The notes under the pieces: model-generated
What the model saw: only the letters and a program-made list of their open reading frames with translations
Database searches by the model: none
Told to the model about the DNA's origin: nothing
Shown here: piece by piece, positions 35,746-44,238 of the stretch
How the letters are laid out: the number at the start of each line of letters is the position of its first letter
How positions within the stretch are numbered: position 1 is the stretch's first letter
From: Breznakia pachnodae
GTDB taxonomy: Bacteria > Bacillota_I > Bacilli_A > Erysipelotrichales > Erysipelotrichaceae
Length of the DNA stretch: 64,000 nt
NCBI RefSeq assembly: GCF_030814225.1
Contig: NZ_JAUSUR010000010.1
Coordinates: 1-64,000, forward strand
Direction of reading: 5' to 3'
Program-made: the position numbers and the translations under genes

Positions 35746-36432
35746 ATGAACAAAGATATAGAATGGTCTTATATAGGAAATAACGGACCAGATTATTGGG
35801 GAAGTTTGTGTCATGAATATTCTATTGCAACAAATGGAATGAGGCAATCACCAATTAATATAGACAGCGATAATGTTTATAGCGCAACACAATCAATTGA
35901 TTATCATTATGAAGAAGATAAATATTTAATAAAGTCTGAGAAATATACTATATCGTTATATCCATTACATGAATATAAACAATATTTTGTTTATGAAAAT
36001 GAAAAGTTTTATTTGGAGCATATTCATTTTCATGTACCCTCAGAACATACAATTGATAACAAAAGATTTTCTGTAGAATGGCATTTTGTTCATAAGAATA
36101 TACATAAAGAATATTTAGTATTAGCTATATTGTCAGATGTACGTAATAATTCAATATCTTCTTTTGAGTCATTGGTAACTGCATTAAATAAAAAAGAGAA
36201 ACACTTATTGTTGGATATAAGTCAATTAATTACAAATAAAGTGAGAGAGTTTTATCATTATGAAGGATCATTAACAACTCCTCCAACCGTAGAGTCTGTT
36301 ACATGGATTATTGGAAAACAGATTATTTCTATTGGAAGTTGTTCATATGGGATTTTGAATAAAAATGTGAATAATAATGTAAGACCAATTCAAAGAATAA
36401 ATGATAGAAAAATTAAGATGCTTTGTAAATAA
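35746..36432 (+). CDS. Alpha-class carbonic anhydrase, apparently cytosolic
   Basis: A 228-residue alpha-carbonic anhydrase. Features are QSPINID near the N-terminus, the two zinc His in EHIHFHVPSEH, the third zinc His in VEWHFVHK, and the LTTPPTVESVTWII segment near the C-terminus. Bacterial alpha-class enzymes usually carry a signal peptide, but this one starts directly at the mature domain. It follows the second dehydrogenase by 9 bp and ends the PTS operon, implying that CO2/bicarbonate conversion is linked to growth on the substrate, or that the gene is simply co-transcribed. Confidence 0.88.
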   Translation: MNKDIEWSYIGNNGPDYWGSLCHEYSIATNGMRQSPINIDSDNVYSATQSIDYHYEEDKYLIKSEKYTISLYPLHEYKQYFVYENEKFYLEHIHFHVPSEHTIDNKRFSVEWHFVHKNIHKEYLVLAILSDVRNNSISSFESLVTALNKKEKHLLLDISQLITNKVREFYHYEGSLTTPPTVESVTWIIGKQIISIGSCSYGILNKNVNNNVRPIQRINDRKIKMLCK

Positions 36433-36485
36433 TATTCAGAAGAAGTACAATGGTTAAAATCGCTTCTATTTATTTAAAATAGTAA

Positions 36486-36527
36486 AAAATCCTATATAAA
36501 ATAGAATATATTTTATATAGGATTTTA
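36486..36527. terminator. Bidirectional terminator
   Basis: Long stem AAATCCTATATAAAAT / ATTTTATATAGGATTT at the end of the PTS operon, reaching the stop codon of the convergent small gene. Confidence 0.85.
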
Positions 36528-36815
36528 TCGTTTACAACTTCCAGTTGTGTTTGAAGTGAACCAAAGTTCAAATTGATCAAGGTATTCTTCAACACCAATC
36601 TGTTCCGCTATTTCTTGTTGACCGTCTAAGTCATATGAAACACCATTTGCAGTGTATCCAGTAATACTATCATCGTTATACATAATTGTAATATTACCAT
36701 CATCAGATTCACATACCATTTTCTCAGATGTAGATGATACAAAATATATAATTGCTACTGCAGCAATTATGATTACAACAACTACCCCTCCAATAATCAT
36801 TAATACTTTTTTCAA
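36525..36815 (-). CDS. Small membrane-anchored protein of unknown function
   Basis: A 96-residue protein with one N-terminal hydrophobic helix (residues about 5-27, VLMIIGGVVVVIIIAAVAII) and an extracellular acidic domain with two Cys. No family was recognised. AGGAG lies upstream. It is monocistronic between two terminators. Confidence 0.65.
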   Translation of the reverse strand: MKKVLMIIGGVVVVIIIAAVAIIYFVSSTSEKMVCESDDGNITIMYNDDSITGYTANGVSYDLDGQQEIAEQIGVEEYLDQFELWFTSNTTGSCKR

Positions 36816-36911
36816 ATTATTTCTCCTCTTCTGTCCTCTAATAACCTATTAGATTATACCAAAACTTTTTATTGAATGCATCTTAAGTTTTTATAAAGAA
36901 TGATCGCCAAT

Positions 36912-36930
36912 ATTTCGATATTATCGAAAT
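36912..36930. promoter_or_regulatory. 19-bp palindrome upstream of the second AEC transporter
   Basis: ATTTCGATA-T-TATCGAAAT, about 78 bp before the start. It contains a T-N11-A pattern as used by LysR-type regulators, but no LysR gene is in the window. Confidence 0.55.
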
Positions 36931-37007
36931 AACTTTGTTCAAAGGGTATATAAATCTTCTTACTACTTTTAACGATGTTATACTTCAACTATATGGGAGG
37001 ATAGTGT

Positions 37008-37940
37008 ATGCAATATATAAAAGATAAGATAATGGGGATCCCAGGTGCTCTTTTACTTGTTCCAATGGCAATTACTGCATTACTAAATACGTATACCTCA
37101 GTGTTAGATGTTGGTAATCCAACTTCTGCAGTATTCTCAAGTGCAGGTACAATGACAATCATTGGTATCATGCTAGTTGTGACAGGGATTCAGATGAATT
37201 TAGCGTTATTTATGAAAGCAATGAAACGTGGTGGAATACTTGTGCTAATAAGAATGACTATCAATGTCATAGTTTCCATAGTATTTATTAAATTAAGCAA
37301 TGGTAATCTGTTTGGTATCTCTGTACTTACCTTTGTAGTGGCAATAACCAGTTATAATCCTGGAGTGTATATGGCAATTATTGAAGATCATGGAGATGAT
37401 ATTGATAAAGCCAATTTTGCATTACTAAGTTTGGTTGTATTACCAATTGTTCCAGCGATGATTATTAGCTATGATAGCGGTGGAATTGACTATAAAATGG
37501 TAGCAGCAACTTTAATACCATTGGTTGTTGGAATTGTAATTGGCAAGATTTTCCCTGAATCAAAAGATGCATCAAAGACATTAAACAAGCTTATGCTTCC
37601 ATTCTTAGGGGCCTGTCTAGGTAGTGCAATAAACTTAGAATTAGTATTTGATTCATGGCTATCAGGACTTATTCTGTTTATCATATATATGTTCATTAAT
37701 TTTATACCACTTTATTTTATTGATACAAAGATATTGAAGCAATCTGGAATAGCCAGTATTGCGATTAGTTGTGTTGGTGGTATTTCATTAACTGCACCAT
37801 TACTGATATCATCAATGAATCCTGAGTATTTAGAGTATATAGATCAGACAATTGCACAGGTATCCATTGGAATTGTATTGTCAGCAATCATCGTACCAGT
37901 AATTACAAAAAGAATAATAAAGAAAAAGGTCAAGATATAA
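37008..37940 (+). CDS. AEC-family transporter
   Basis: A 310-residue membrane protein with about ten helices and the AEC pattern. It has the same length as the transporter at 20338-21270 but is diverged (NPTSAVFSSAGTMTIIGIMLVVTGIQ; LPFLGACLGSAINLELVFDSW). Substrate unknown. GGGAGG stands 8 bases before the ATG. It is monocistronic, with a palindromic operator upstream. Confidence 0.8.
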   Translation: MQYIKDKIMGIPGALLLVPMAITALLNTYTSVLDVGNPTSAVFSSAGTMTIIGIMLVVTGIQMNLALFMKAMKRGGILVLIRMTINVIVSIVFIKLSNGNLFGISVLTFVVAITSYNPGVYMAIIEDHGDDIDKANFALLSLVVLPIVPAMIISYDSGGIDYKMVAATLIPLVVGIVIGKIFPESKDASKTLNKLMLPFLGACLGSAINLELVFDSWLSGLILFIIYMFINFIPLYFIDTKILKQSGIASIAISCVGGISLTAPLLISSMNPEYLEYIDQTIAQVSIGIVLSAIIVPVITKRIIKKKVKI

Positions 37941-37961
37941 ACCGTATCTTGGCCTTTATTA
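37923..37961. terminator. Bidirectional terminator
   Basis: Stem AAAGGTCAAGATA / TATCTTGGCCTTT between the convergent AEC transporter and the GltD-like gene. Confidence 0.8.
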
Positions 37962-37963
37962 TG

Positions 37964-39148
37964 TTATAGATTAGACATATACTCATCCATACTTTGTGCA
38001 ACAAGTTTTGCCTGACTAACAGCTTCAACAACACTCTTGGCACCATGTACTACATCACCAGCAGCAAAAATTCCCGCTCTCGAAGTGTTACCAGATGAAT
38101 CGGTTAACAGCAAACCATTGTTCGATGAATTAAGCCCTGACGTAGTGGAGGTTAATTTATCTTTTGGTCCCTGGCTAACTGAGATAATAATTGAATCTGC
38201 ATCGATATGCTCTTCTTTATCATCTGTGGTGTTATGGAATATAATTCCTTCATCAGTTATTTTTGATGGAGCCATATTGAATTCAAAATCTGCCCCATCT
38301 AACTTAGCTTTCTGATACTCGATTGTATTAGCAGATATCTTATCACTTCTGGCATATAGAGTTACTTTTCTAGCACCATGTCTTAATGCTGTTCTGGCTA
38401 CGTCCATTGCAGCATTTCCCATTCCAATAATTACGACATTTTCTCCTAAGTGAAATGATTCAGGACTGGCTAAATAATCAATTGCATAATGAACATGACC
38501 GAAGCTCTCACCTTCGATTCTTAAACTGTTAGCTCTCCAAGTTCCAGTTCCAGCAAATATACTCAGATAACCATCACGAAATAAGTCATCTATTTTTAAT
38601 GTTCCACCAATTGTTACATTCAAACGAATCTTTACTCCAATCTGTAATAGTTTCTTATGATATCGTTCCAAAATACTTTTGGGTAATCGAAACTCAGGTA
38701 TTCCATATCTTAGTACTCCACCCAACTCACTTCTTGATTCAAATATGGTTACATTATAACCAAGCTGAGCGAGAATTAAACTAATTGTAATCCCGGCAGG
38801 ACCCGAACCAATAATCGCAACTTTCTTATTGTTTGATGGTTGGATTGGAATTACCATCTTATCAAAATAAGTATCTGAAATATAGTTTTCAATATCACTA
38901 AATTGAATTGGTACATCCTTTCGATTTAATACACAGTTTCCTTCACATTGTTGTTCGTGGTTGCATACTAATGAACAGACAATCGATAAAGGATTGTTTT
39001 TAAAAAGAACTTCTCCAGCAGCATCAATCGACTCATTCTCAAGTAGATTGATTATTTCTGGAATTGGCGTATTAATCGGGCATCCCTTTTGACAAAAAGG
39101 TACCTTGCACTGTAAACACCGTTGTGTCTCTTGTAAAATATTAATCAT
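37964..39148 (-). CDS. GltD-like NAD(P)H flavin oxidoreductase
   Basis: A 394-residue protein resembling the glutamate synthase small subunit. Two cysteine clusters for 4Fe-4S centres are at the N-terminus (CLQCKVPFCQKGCP; CSLVCNHEQQCEGNC). The FAD motif is IIGSGPAGIT and the NAD(P)H motif VIIGMGNAAMD. It is about 70 residues shorter than typical GltD and no GltB gene is adjacent, so it is a stand-alone electron-transfer flavoprotein whose acceptor is unknown. A perfect 18-bp palindrome lies just upstream. Confidence 0.82.
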   Translation of the reverse strand: MINILQETQRCLQCKVPFCQKGCPINTPIPEIINLLENESIDAAGEVLFKNNPLSIVCSLVCNHEQQCEGNCVLNRKDVPIQFSDIENYISDTYFDKMVIPIQPSNNKKVAIIGSGPAGITISLILAQLGYNVTIFESRSELGGVLRYGIPEFRLPKSILERYHKKLLQIGVKIRLNVTIGGTLKIDDLFRDGYLSIFAGTGTWRANSLRIEGESFGHVHYAIDYLASPESFHLGENVVIIGMGNAAMDVARTALRHGARKVTLYARSDKISANTIEYQKAKLDGADFEFNMAPSKITDEGIIFHNTTDDKEEHIDADSIIISVSQGPKDKLTSTTSGLNSSNNGLLLTDSSGNTSRAGIFAAGDVVHGAKSVVEAVSQAKLVAQSMDEYMSNL

Positions 39149-39168
39149 AATTTCTCTCTTTCTCTCTA

Positions 39169-39186
39169 AATAAGTTTAAACTTATT
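39169..39186 (-). promoter_or_regulatory. 18-bp palindrome upstream of the GltD-like gene
   Basis: AATAAGTTT followed directly by AAACTTATT, 21 bp before the start codon on the minus strand. A likely repressor operator. Confidence 0.55.
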
Positions 39187-39297
39187 ATTGAAGATTATAG
39201 CACGATGTAATTCAAAAGTGAAAAAAGAGAAAAACTTCACAAGCGCTATAAATAAACATTTCTTATATTAGTTTACATATTAAAGGATAATTTATGA

Positions 39298-39334
39298 AAA
39301 TCGAACTATCGAGGAATACTCGGAAGTTCGATTT
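39298..39334. other. Long hairpin of unknown role
   Basis: AAAATCGAACT and AGTTCGATTT pair around a second small stem (TCGAG / CTCGG). It lies in the 345-bp gap between the GltD-like gene and tRNA-Asn, which otherwise shows no gene. A weak terminator on either strand is possible. Confidence 0.5.
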
Positions 39335-39456
39335 GAAAGTAAAATGAGTAAAACTGTTAAACTATATAATCTTTTTATTATAATGCTAATTGACTATATA
39401 TTGATGTTGTTAAGAAAATCGTATTTCTCAGGTGAATGAATAGAATGTAACCTAAT

Positions 39457-39486
39457 AAAAAAACACCATTTATCATGGTGCTTTGT
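39457..39486 (-). terminator. Terminator of tRNA-Asn
   Basis: On the minus strand, CACCAT / ATGGTG stem with a T7 tail, 9 bp beyond the 3' end of the tRNA. Confidence 0.8.
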
Positions 39487-39494
39487 TTATTTCA

Positions 39495-39570
39495 TGGCGC
39501 CTGAAACAGGACTTGAACCTGTGACCTGCCGGTTAACAGCCGGATGCTCTACCAACTGAGCTATTCAGGC
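39495..39570 (-). tRNA. tRNA-Asn(GTT)
   Basis: A complete cloverleaf on the minus strand: acceptor GCCTGAA / TTCAGGC, D-arm AGCTCAGTTGGTAGAGC, anticodon loop CTGTTAA (anticodon GTT), T-arm GGTTCAAGTCC and encoded CCA. Confidence 0.97.
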
Positions 39571-39684
39571 GAATGCTTTATTATAATAGCATATCCCCAT
39601 AAAAGTGGCAAGCCCTTTTTGACATTTTAATAAAGAAAATATATTAATATTTTAAATTGTTGAAAAAGTAATATTATTTAGTGT

Positions 39685-40452
39685 TTAAGGCTTAACTAAA
39701 GCTTTCAAATCTTTGATATTATTCTTGTTACCAGCAATCACACCAATTGATCTCTCATAGTTCCAAACATCTGGTTCAATCGCTTCTACAATACCTCCTG
39801 CTTCGCTTATTATAAGCGCTGCTGCAGCACGATCCCAAACAGCCAAGTCTGCTTCAAAGAAAGCATCATATCGTCCACATGCGACGTAACAAAGGTCTAA
39901 TACAGCACTTCCACTACGACGGATGTCTCTACCATTCACAAACAGACGTTTTGCGATTTCAAATGTGTAATCCGCTTTATCTTTACGATAAGGAGCAGTA
40001 CCCATAATTACTAATGACTCGTTCATTGAACAATCTGTAACATTTAGAGGTTTTCCATTCAAGAAACTACCTTCACCCTTTTTCGCATAGAACAATTCAT
40101 CAAGATATGGATTATATACCACCCCGATATATCCATCATTTTCATTTAACAGTGCTATAGAAATACAACTGTGTTTACAGTCATATGCGTAATTGGTTGT
40201 TCCATCAATTGGATCAACAATCCATACATATCCATTATCAAATGAATGTACATTATCTTCCTCAGCTATTACCTTTGCTTCTGGAAGTAGTTGTTCTAAT
40301 CTACCTAAAATAAAATTTTGAATTTGTGTATCCATTGTTGTGACAATGTTTGCAGCATCTGTCTTTTCTGATACTGAGAAATCTCTATCATTCTTAATTC
40401 TGATACCTGCTTCTTTCGCGATATCTATCATTTCTTTCATAATTGTATTCAT
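39685..40452 (-). CDS. Inositol monophosphatase-family protein
   Basis: A 255-residue Mg2+-dependent phosphatase. The motifs are complete: VIAEEDN, the metal-binding WIVDPIDGTTNYAY, and the C-terminal GRYDAFFEADLAVWDRAAAALIISEAGG region given in part by FEADLAVWD. Family members hydrolyse inositol phosphates, 3'-phosphoadenosine 5'-phosphate or fructose 1,6-bisphosphate, and the substrate is not certain. GGGAGG precedes the ATG at 40452, so the in-frame ATG at 40467 is not used. Confidence 0.88.
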   Translation of the reverse strand: MNTIMKEMIDIAKEAGIRIKNDRDFSVSEKTDAANIVTTMDTQIQNFILGRLEQLLPEAKVIAEEDNVHSFDNGYVWIVDPIDGTTNYAYDCKHSCISIALLNENDGYIGVVYNPYLDELFYAKKGEGSFLNGKPLNVTDCSMNESLVIMGTAPYRKDKADYTFEIAKRLFVNGRDIRRSGSAVLDLCYVACGRYDAFFEADLAVWDRAAAALIISEAGGIVEAIEPDVWNYERSIGVIAGNKNNIKDLKALVKP

Positions 40453-40649
40453 TATTAACCTCCCCATGGCATTACTTATACAATTGCATACATTAATAAG
40501 GATACATCAAATGAGATAAAAAAGAAAATAGAATTTATGGAATGGGGTGATTCAAGTAATAACTTTCTATCTTATAATATATCGTAATGCCAAACATATT
40601 TCTAACATAATTATAAACTATAATTAATAGAAGTGATTGGAGTGATAGT

Positions 40650-41045
40650 ATGACCAACAAAAAGAAAATGACAATTGGAATAGTTGCAGTAGTTGTAGTA
40701 CTAGGTGTATTTGGAATTATTAAAGGAAAAGAGTATTATGATAACACATATGTAGGTGAAACATATTATGGACAAATTCCATCAAACCAGTCACTAGAGC
40801 CTCAAGAGTTAGTTGGTTCAACTGGTGAAAACTACAGTGCGATTGATTATACATTCAATGTATATAATAAAGAGGGAAAAGAAGTAGTTGCATCATTTGA
40901 AAAAGATGATGTGAATAATGCATATAAGCCTAACACATATATTATGGTTGAACAAAGTAAAACCAGAACCGTATATGATAAAGAAGTAAGTCGTGAAGAT
41001 ATCCCTAAAGATGTATTAAAATATATAGATAAAAATCATAAATAA
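40650..41045 (+). CDS. YxeA-family (DUF1093) protein
   Basis: A 131-residue protein with an N-terminal hydrophobic helix (residues 7-24) and a small extracytoplasmic beta-rich domain (YYGQIP, then the AIDYTFNVYNKEGKEV stretch) typical of the YxeA/DUF1093 family. Function unknown; members are exported. A weak ribosome binding site precedes the ATG. It is monocistronic. Confidence 0.7.
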   Translation: MTNKKKMTIGIVAVVVVLGVFGIIKGKEYYDNTYVGETYYGQIPSNQSLEPQELVGSTGENYSAIDYTFNVYNKEGKEVVASFEKDDVNNAYKPNTYIMVEQSKTRTVYDKEVSREDIPKDVLKYIDKNHK

Positions 41046-41162
41046 AGAAGGAAAATAATCTATTTTTTTCTTTATTTAATAGAAACCCAAAGGTAGCGGG
41101 TAGATGAAAGCTAGTTTTTCAAAGAAAAGAGCAAACTTTTTTCAGTTTTTACCCTAAAAATA

Positions 41163-41191
41163 TTGCATTTTAGATTTTGTATTGTTATAAT
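41163..41191 (+). promoter_or_regulatory. Promoter of the tRNA cluster
   Basis: TTGCAT (41163-41168) and TATAAT (41186-41191) with a 17-bp spacer, 12 bp before the first tRNA. Confidence 0.8.
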
Positions 41192-41203
41192 AAATGAGCA
41201 CTT

Positions 41204-41286
41204 GCGCGTGTGGCGAAATTGGCAGACGCACCAGACTTAGGATCTGGCGGGCAACCGTGGGGGTTCGAGTCCCTTCACGCGCACCA
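41204..41286 (+). tRNA. tRNA-Leu(TAG)
   Basis: A class II tRNA with acceptor GCGCGTG / CACGCGC, anticodon loop CTTAGGA (TAG), a variable arm and encoded CCA. Confidence 0.97.
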
Positions 41287-41305
41287 TTTTTTATTTCTTG
41301 GTTTT

Positions 41306-41379
41306 GGTTCCTTAGCCAAGTGGTAAGGCAATAGACTGCAACTCTGTGATCACCAGTTCGAATCTGGTAGGAACCTCCA
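41306..41379 (+). tRNA. tRNA-Cys(GCA)
   Basis: Acceptor GGTTCCT / AGGAACC, anticodon loop CTGCAAC (GCA), T-arm AGTTCGAATCT and encoded CCA. Confidence 0.97.
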
Positions 41380-41397
41380 ATTTTATTAATTACATAT

Positions 41398-41484
41398 CGG
41401 GCCGTGGCGGAATAGGCAGACGCAACGGACTTAAAATCCGTTGAGGGTAACCTCGTGGGGGTTCAAGTCCCCCCGGCCCGACCA
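41398..41484 (+). tRNA. tRNA-Leu(TAA)
   Basis: A class II tRNA with acceptor CGGGCCG / CGGCCCG, anticodon loop CTTAAAA (TAA), a long variable arm and encoded CCA. It is the last chromosomal gene before the conjugative element, so its 3' end is a plausible attachment site. The second att copy would lie outside the window. Confidence 0.97.
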
Positions 41485-41555
41485 TTTATTTTAAGTTAAT
41501 TAGGTAATATTTTAGAGATAAAATGGTTATATCGCTTTAAATAGATTTCTAATCT

Positions 41556-41602
41556 AAAAGCAGCATATATGAACTTATGGTTCATTATATGCTGCTTTTT
41601 TG
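41556..41602 (+). terminator. Terminator after the tRNA cluster
   Basis: AAAAGCAGCATATA / TATATGCTGCTTTTTT stem with an inner GAAC-GTTC, 72 bp after tRNA-Leu(TAA). Confidence 0.88.
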
Positions 41603-41623
41603 TTTTTAAGAAAGGAGGAAAAA

Positions 41624-41899
41624 GTGAGGAAGAAAAATGATGAACGTTTGACTGCAAAAGTAATTGAAGTTAGATATCTGATTTATCACTATCTTGATCA
41701 ATCAGATATATCTCTGAGGAAATTAGCCGCAAACGCTGGACTGAATTATCATGCTGTTTGGAAACTATTAAATAATCCACCAGAGGATACTAATTTTACA
41801 CTTAAAACATTGTTGTCAATAGCAGATGCATTAGAAGTGGCTGTAGCTGATCTTGTATGCAGTGAACGTAAAGAAAAGGAAGATATAAAAAAAATCTAA
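41624..41899 (+). CDS. XRE/Cro-type helix-turn-helix regulator
   Basis: A 91-residue protein whose helix-turn-helix is DISLRKLAANAGLNYHAVWKLL followed by a linker and LSIADALEVAVADLV. It starts with GTG at 41624, placed 5 bases after AAAGGAGG; an upstream in-frame TTG is unlikely. As the first gene of the element it may repress its own or transfer genes. Confidence 0.8.
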   Translation: MRKKNDERLTAKVIEVRYLIYHYLDQSDISLRKLAANAGLNYHAVWKLLNNPPEDTNFTLKTLLSIADALEVAVADLVCSERKEKEDIKKI

Positions 41900-42052
41900 T
41901 TCTCACGCCGTGCAAAGCCTGAATTAGATTACAAAATTAACATGAACCAAAATTTTATAGCAATAATGCCTACCTTTTCGTCATGTCTACAACCATATTA
42001 TAGCAAATTTAAAAGATATTTCAATAGTAATTATAAAAACGGAGGATTATTT

Positions 42053-42346
42053 GTGGAAGACATGCGATATCAGAAATTGATGAAGAATTGTACAAAAGAA
42101 GAAATCATTAATTTCTTTCTAAGTAATGGATTTGGTTATTTTAGAAAAGATATTAATAAAGAGATAGATAATTATATATTAGAAATCCAATACGAAAGAA
42201 TAATGAAGAAATTAGATGATAAAACAGTTGAATTGGAAAAAGCAATTGGAACACCTGAGTTTCCTGTAATCAGCAATAAAATAAGTAAACTTTATGTTCA
42301 ATTAGAAAAGGTTAGAGGAAAGTTATATCCAGAGCGACATGATTAA
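42053..42346 (+). CDS. Hypothetical protein
   Basis: A 97-residue charged, mostly helical protein (KCTKEEIINFFLSNG-like N-terminus, Lys/Glu-rich C-terminus). No family was recognised. The GTG at 42053 follows GGAGG by 7 bases. It overlaps no neighbour and is followed by a DUF3846-like gene. Confidence 0.6.
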   Translation: MEDMRYQKLMKNCTKEEIINFFLSNGFGYFRKDINKEIDNYILEIQYERIMKKLDDKTVELEKAIGTPEFPVISNKISKLYVQLEKVRGKLYPERHD

Positions 42347-42368
42347 AAAGTATAACAAGGAGAATGAG

Positions 42369-42734
42369 ATGGAAAAGTTAAGAGTAGTAGTTTATGAGCC
42401 GGGTAAAGCCCCAGAAATAAGAGAAATAGAAAATACATTAGAATGTTTACGTGAAATAGTAAAAGGACATATTGAGAATGTAAGAATAGCTCATGATTTG
42501 AATTTGATATGCAATGAAGAAGGAAAACTTATTAACCTTCAACCTAATATTTTCATGAATGGAGATATTATTGCTGGTCCATGTATTATTGCAGCTGATG
42601 ATAGAGTAAATGAGGATTATGGATCTCTCACTGATCGTCAGATTAATAGAGTAATAACAGCGATAGCTTCACAAAATTCAGATGATGACTATCTTATGTA
42701 TTGTGCGAAACGTACCTACTATAAGGATAAGTAG
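42369..42734 (+). CDS. DUF3846-like protein
   Basis: A 121-residue protein with the pattern of DUF3846, found in mobile elements: VVYEPGKAPEIREIENTLECLREIVKG, given in part by EIENTLECLREIV, then DLNLICNEEGKL and DIIAGPCIIAADD. Function unknown. AAGGAG lies 6 bases before the ATG at 42369. Confidence 0.7.
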   Translation: MEKLRVVVYEPGKAPEIREIENTLECLREIVKGHIENVRIAHDLNLICNEEGKLINLQPNIFMNGDIIAGPCIIAADDRVNEDYGSLTDRQINRVITAIASQNSDDDYLMYCAKRTYYKDK

Positions 42735-42738
42735 GATT

Positions 42739-42972
42739 GTGTATCAGATAACACCATACCTAGGTACAACTTTCCAGACAGTGAAAGGTGATGGACATAT
42801 TACTGCAGCAGCTGTAATAAGAGGTGAAAAGTACGTGCAAATTAAAACAAACAAAGAAGTCGTATGGATCAAATTTAAAAAGGAACCATTTGATATGAAT
42901 ATTTGTAAAAATCATGTTAAGGAATTACGACTAAATAAGTTTGATATAGAAAGATATAAGAAATGGTGGTAA
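42739..42972 (+). CDS. Hypothetical protein
   Basis: A 77-residue basic protein starting at GTG 42739, four bases after the DUF3846-like stop, with AGTAGG upstream. Beta-rich N-terminus (FQTVKGDGHITAAAVIRGEK) and a Lys-rich end. No family recognised; an earlier in-frame ATG at 42682 lies within the preceding gene. Confidence 0.5.
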   Translation: MYQITPYLGTTFQTVKGDGHITAAAVIRGEKYVQIKTNKEVVWIKFKKEPFDMNICKNHVKELRLNKFDIERYKKWW

Positions 42973-42977
42973 ATAAA

Positions 42978-43217
42978 ATGAAAAATATTAATAAAAGCAA
43001 ACAGGACTTTAATCAGGAATTATTTGAAACATCATTATCACATGCTACTGAAGTGATTAAGTGTATAAAAAAAGAAGAATCAGGTTGTCGCTTTAGATTA
43101 GAGACATGTGTAAACAAGGAAACAGTAAAAGTTTATGTTATTGATCATAATCAGATCATCAGAATTGTAACGATTGATGGTCCACAAATTGATAATAAGG
43201 AAATAGTTAGAAAGTAG
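42978..43217 (+). CDS. Hypothetical protein
   Basis: A 79-residue protein (start at 42978; the ATG at 42963 is an alternative) with the C-terminal stretch KVYVIDHNQIIRIVTIDGP. No family recognised. It is closely packed behind the preceding small gene. Confidence 0.55.
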   Translation: MKNINKSKQDFNQELFETSLSHATEVIKCIKKEESGCRFRLETCVNKETVKVYVIDHNQIIRIVTIDGPQIDNKEIVRK

Positions 43218-43237
43218 ATAAGGAAAGGAGAATAAAT

Positions 43238-43360
43238 ATGGCTTATGCTGTTGTATTTATAGTAGTAATGGGATTTGCATCTGTAGCAGGTGTTACAGAT
43301 TGTAGAGCAAGAAACGAAAAGATAAATAATCTAATAGTGAAAGACTCAACTAATGAATAA
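43238..43360 (+). CDS. Small single-pass membrane protein
   Basis: A 40-residue protein with one hydrophobic helix (AYAVVFIVVMGFASVAGV) and a polar tail. AAAGGAG lies 8 bases before the ATG, which supports translation. It is too short for assignment. Confidence 0.55.
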   Translation: MAYAVVFIVVMGFASVAGVTDCRARNEKINNLIVKDSTNE

Positions 43361-43567
43361 ATGATTAATGTACCTGGAGATTATTATACTCCAGGTATAT
43401 AAAAAGTAATTACTCATATACCTGATCAGGAATAAGTCAAAAGCCCATTTGATGATCTGATCAGAGTGTACATGGTAACTCTAAGCATGAAGCCCTTCAG
43501 TTAGAGAAAACGAAGTAACTCCAACCCCTGTAGGAAGCTTCTCCAGGTACACTATTCCAACAAAAAA
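43361..43567. other. Structured non-coding stretch
   Basis: No gene is seen. A perfect hairpin TACCTGGAG / CTCCAGGTA (about 43371-43399) and further dyads (CTGATCAG motifs at about 43422 and 43458; GTGTAC / GTACAC) suggest a folded RNA or a protein-binding region upstream of the two-hairpin module. Confidence 0.5.
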
Positions 43568-43656
43568 GGATGTTCATACTTCTGAGGGAATTTGAACATC
43601 CTCCTGGATATATCTGACTCGGAGGGGTCCTAATCAGATATATGAGTAATTATAAC
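43568..43656 (+). promoter_or_regulatory. Two-hairpin module, copy A
   Basis: Hairpin 1 is GGATGTTC / GAACATCC (43568-43601) and hairpin 2 ATATATCTGA / TCAGATATAT (43608-43643), followed seven bases later by TATAAC (43651-43656). The same layout recurs at 45343-45433 and 45468-45568. It lies 21 bp before a lipoprotein gene. Confidence 0.6.
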
Positions 43657-43676
43657 AAAGAAACAAGGAGAACGGT

Positions 43677-44237
43677 ATGAAAAAAGGAATAATTTTAGGA
43701 ATACTCATCCTTCTGTTAGCAGGATGTAACGAATCAAAAAAGAAAGAACTGAAGCTTGTAATACTTGATGAGCAAGGAAACATGCAGGATGCCGAAACAA
43801 TAGCATGCTCTGATACAAAATGCGATGATGAGAATGAAAGATATTTTGAAGTAATAAAAATCAAATATGATATTGATGATCAAAGTTCTGGTATTACTGG
43901 TATTAATTATGAAAGTAAATTAGAGGCTGATTATGAAGAAAACGACTATATAAGAGACCATATAAGGCAATGGAAGTATACAATAGTCCAAGATTATATG
44001 TGGGTAGCAACTGGTACAATCAATAATGATGGATGGGAATATGATTTGTGTTTTGGAAGAACTGGTGCTGGAGAAGATGGTGAATGGGTCTCTCTTAGTG
44101 ATCAGGAATGGGATGAGTTAATCAAAGCTACAGAGGAATTATCACAAGACAAAGATATGCCGTTTACATTTGTTGTTGAAACAAATATTCCTGAAGGCGA
44201 TTCTCAGCAAAATAATATGGAAACTGAAGAGGGCTAA
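43677..44237 (+). CDS. Putative lipoprotein
   Basis: A 186-residue protein with a lipoprotein signal peptide (KKGIILGILILLLAGC, lipobox LLAGC). The mature part is acidic, with a possible disulfide-type ACSDTKC segment and a Trp-rich middle (WKYTIVQDYMWVATGTINNDGWEY). No family recognised. AAGGAG precedes the ATG. Copy A of the two-hairpin module sits at its promoter position. Confidence 0.7.
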   Translation: MKKGIILGILILLLAGCNESKKKELKLVILDEQGNMQDAETIACSDTKCDDENERYFEVIKIKYDIDDQSSGITGINYESKLEADYEENDYIRDHIRQWKYTIVQDYMWVATGTINNDGWEYDLCFGRTGAGEDGEWVSLSDQEWDELIKATEELSQDKDMPFTFVVETNIPEGDSQQNNMETEEG

Positions 44238-44238
44238 T

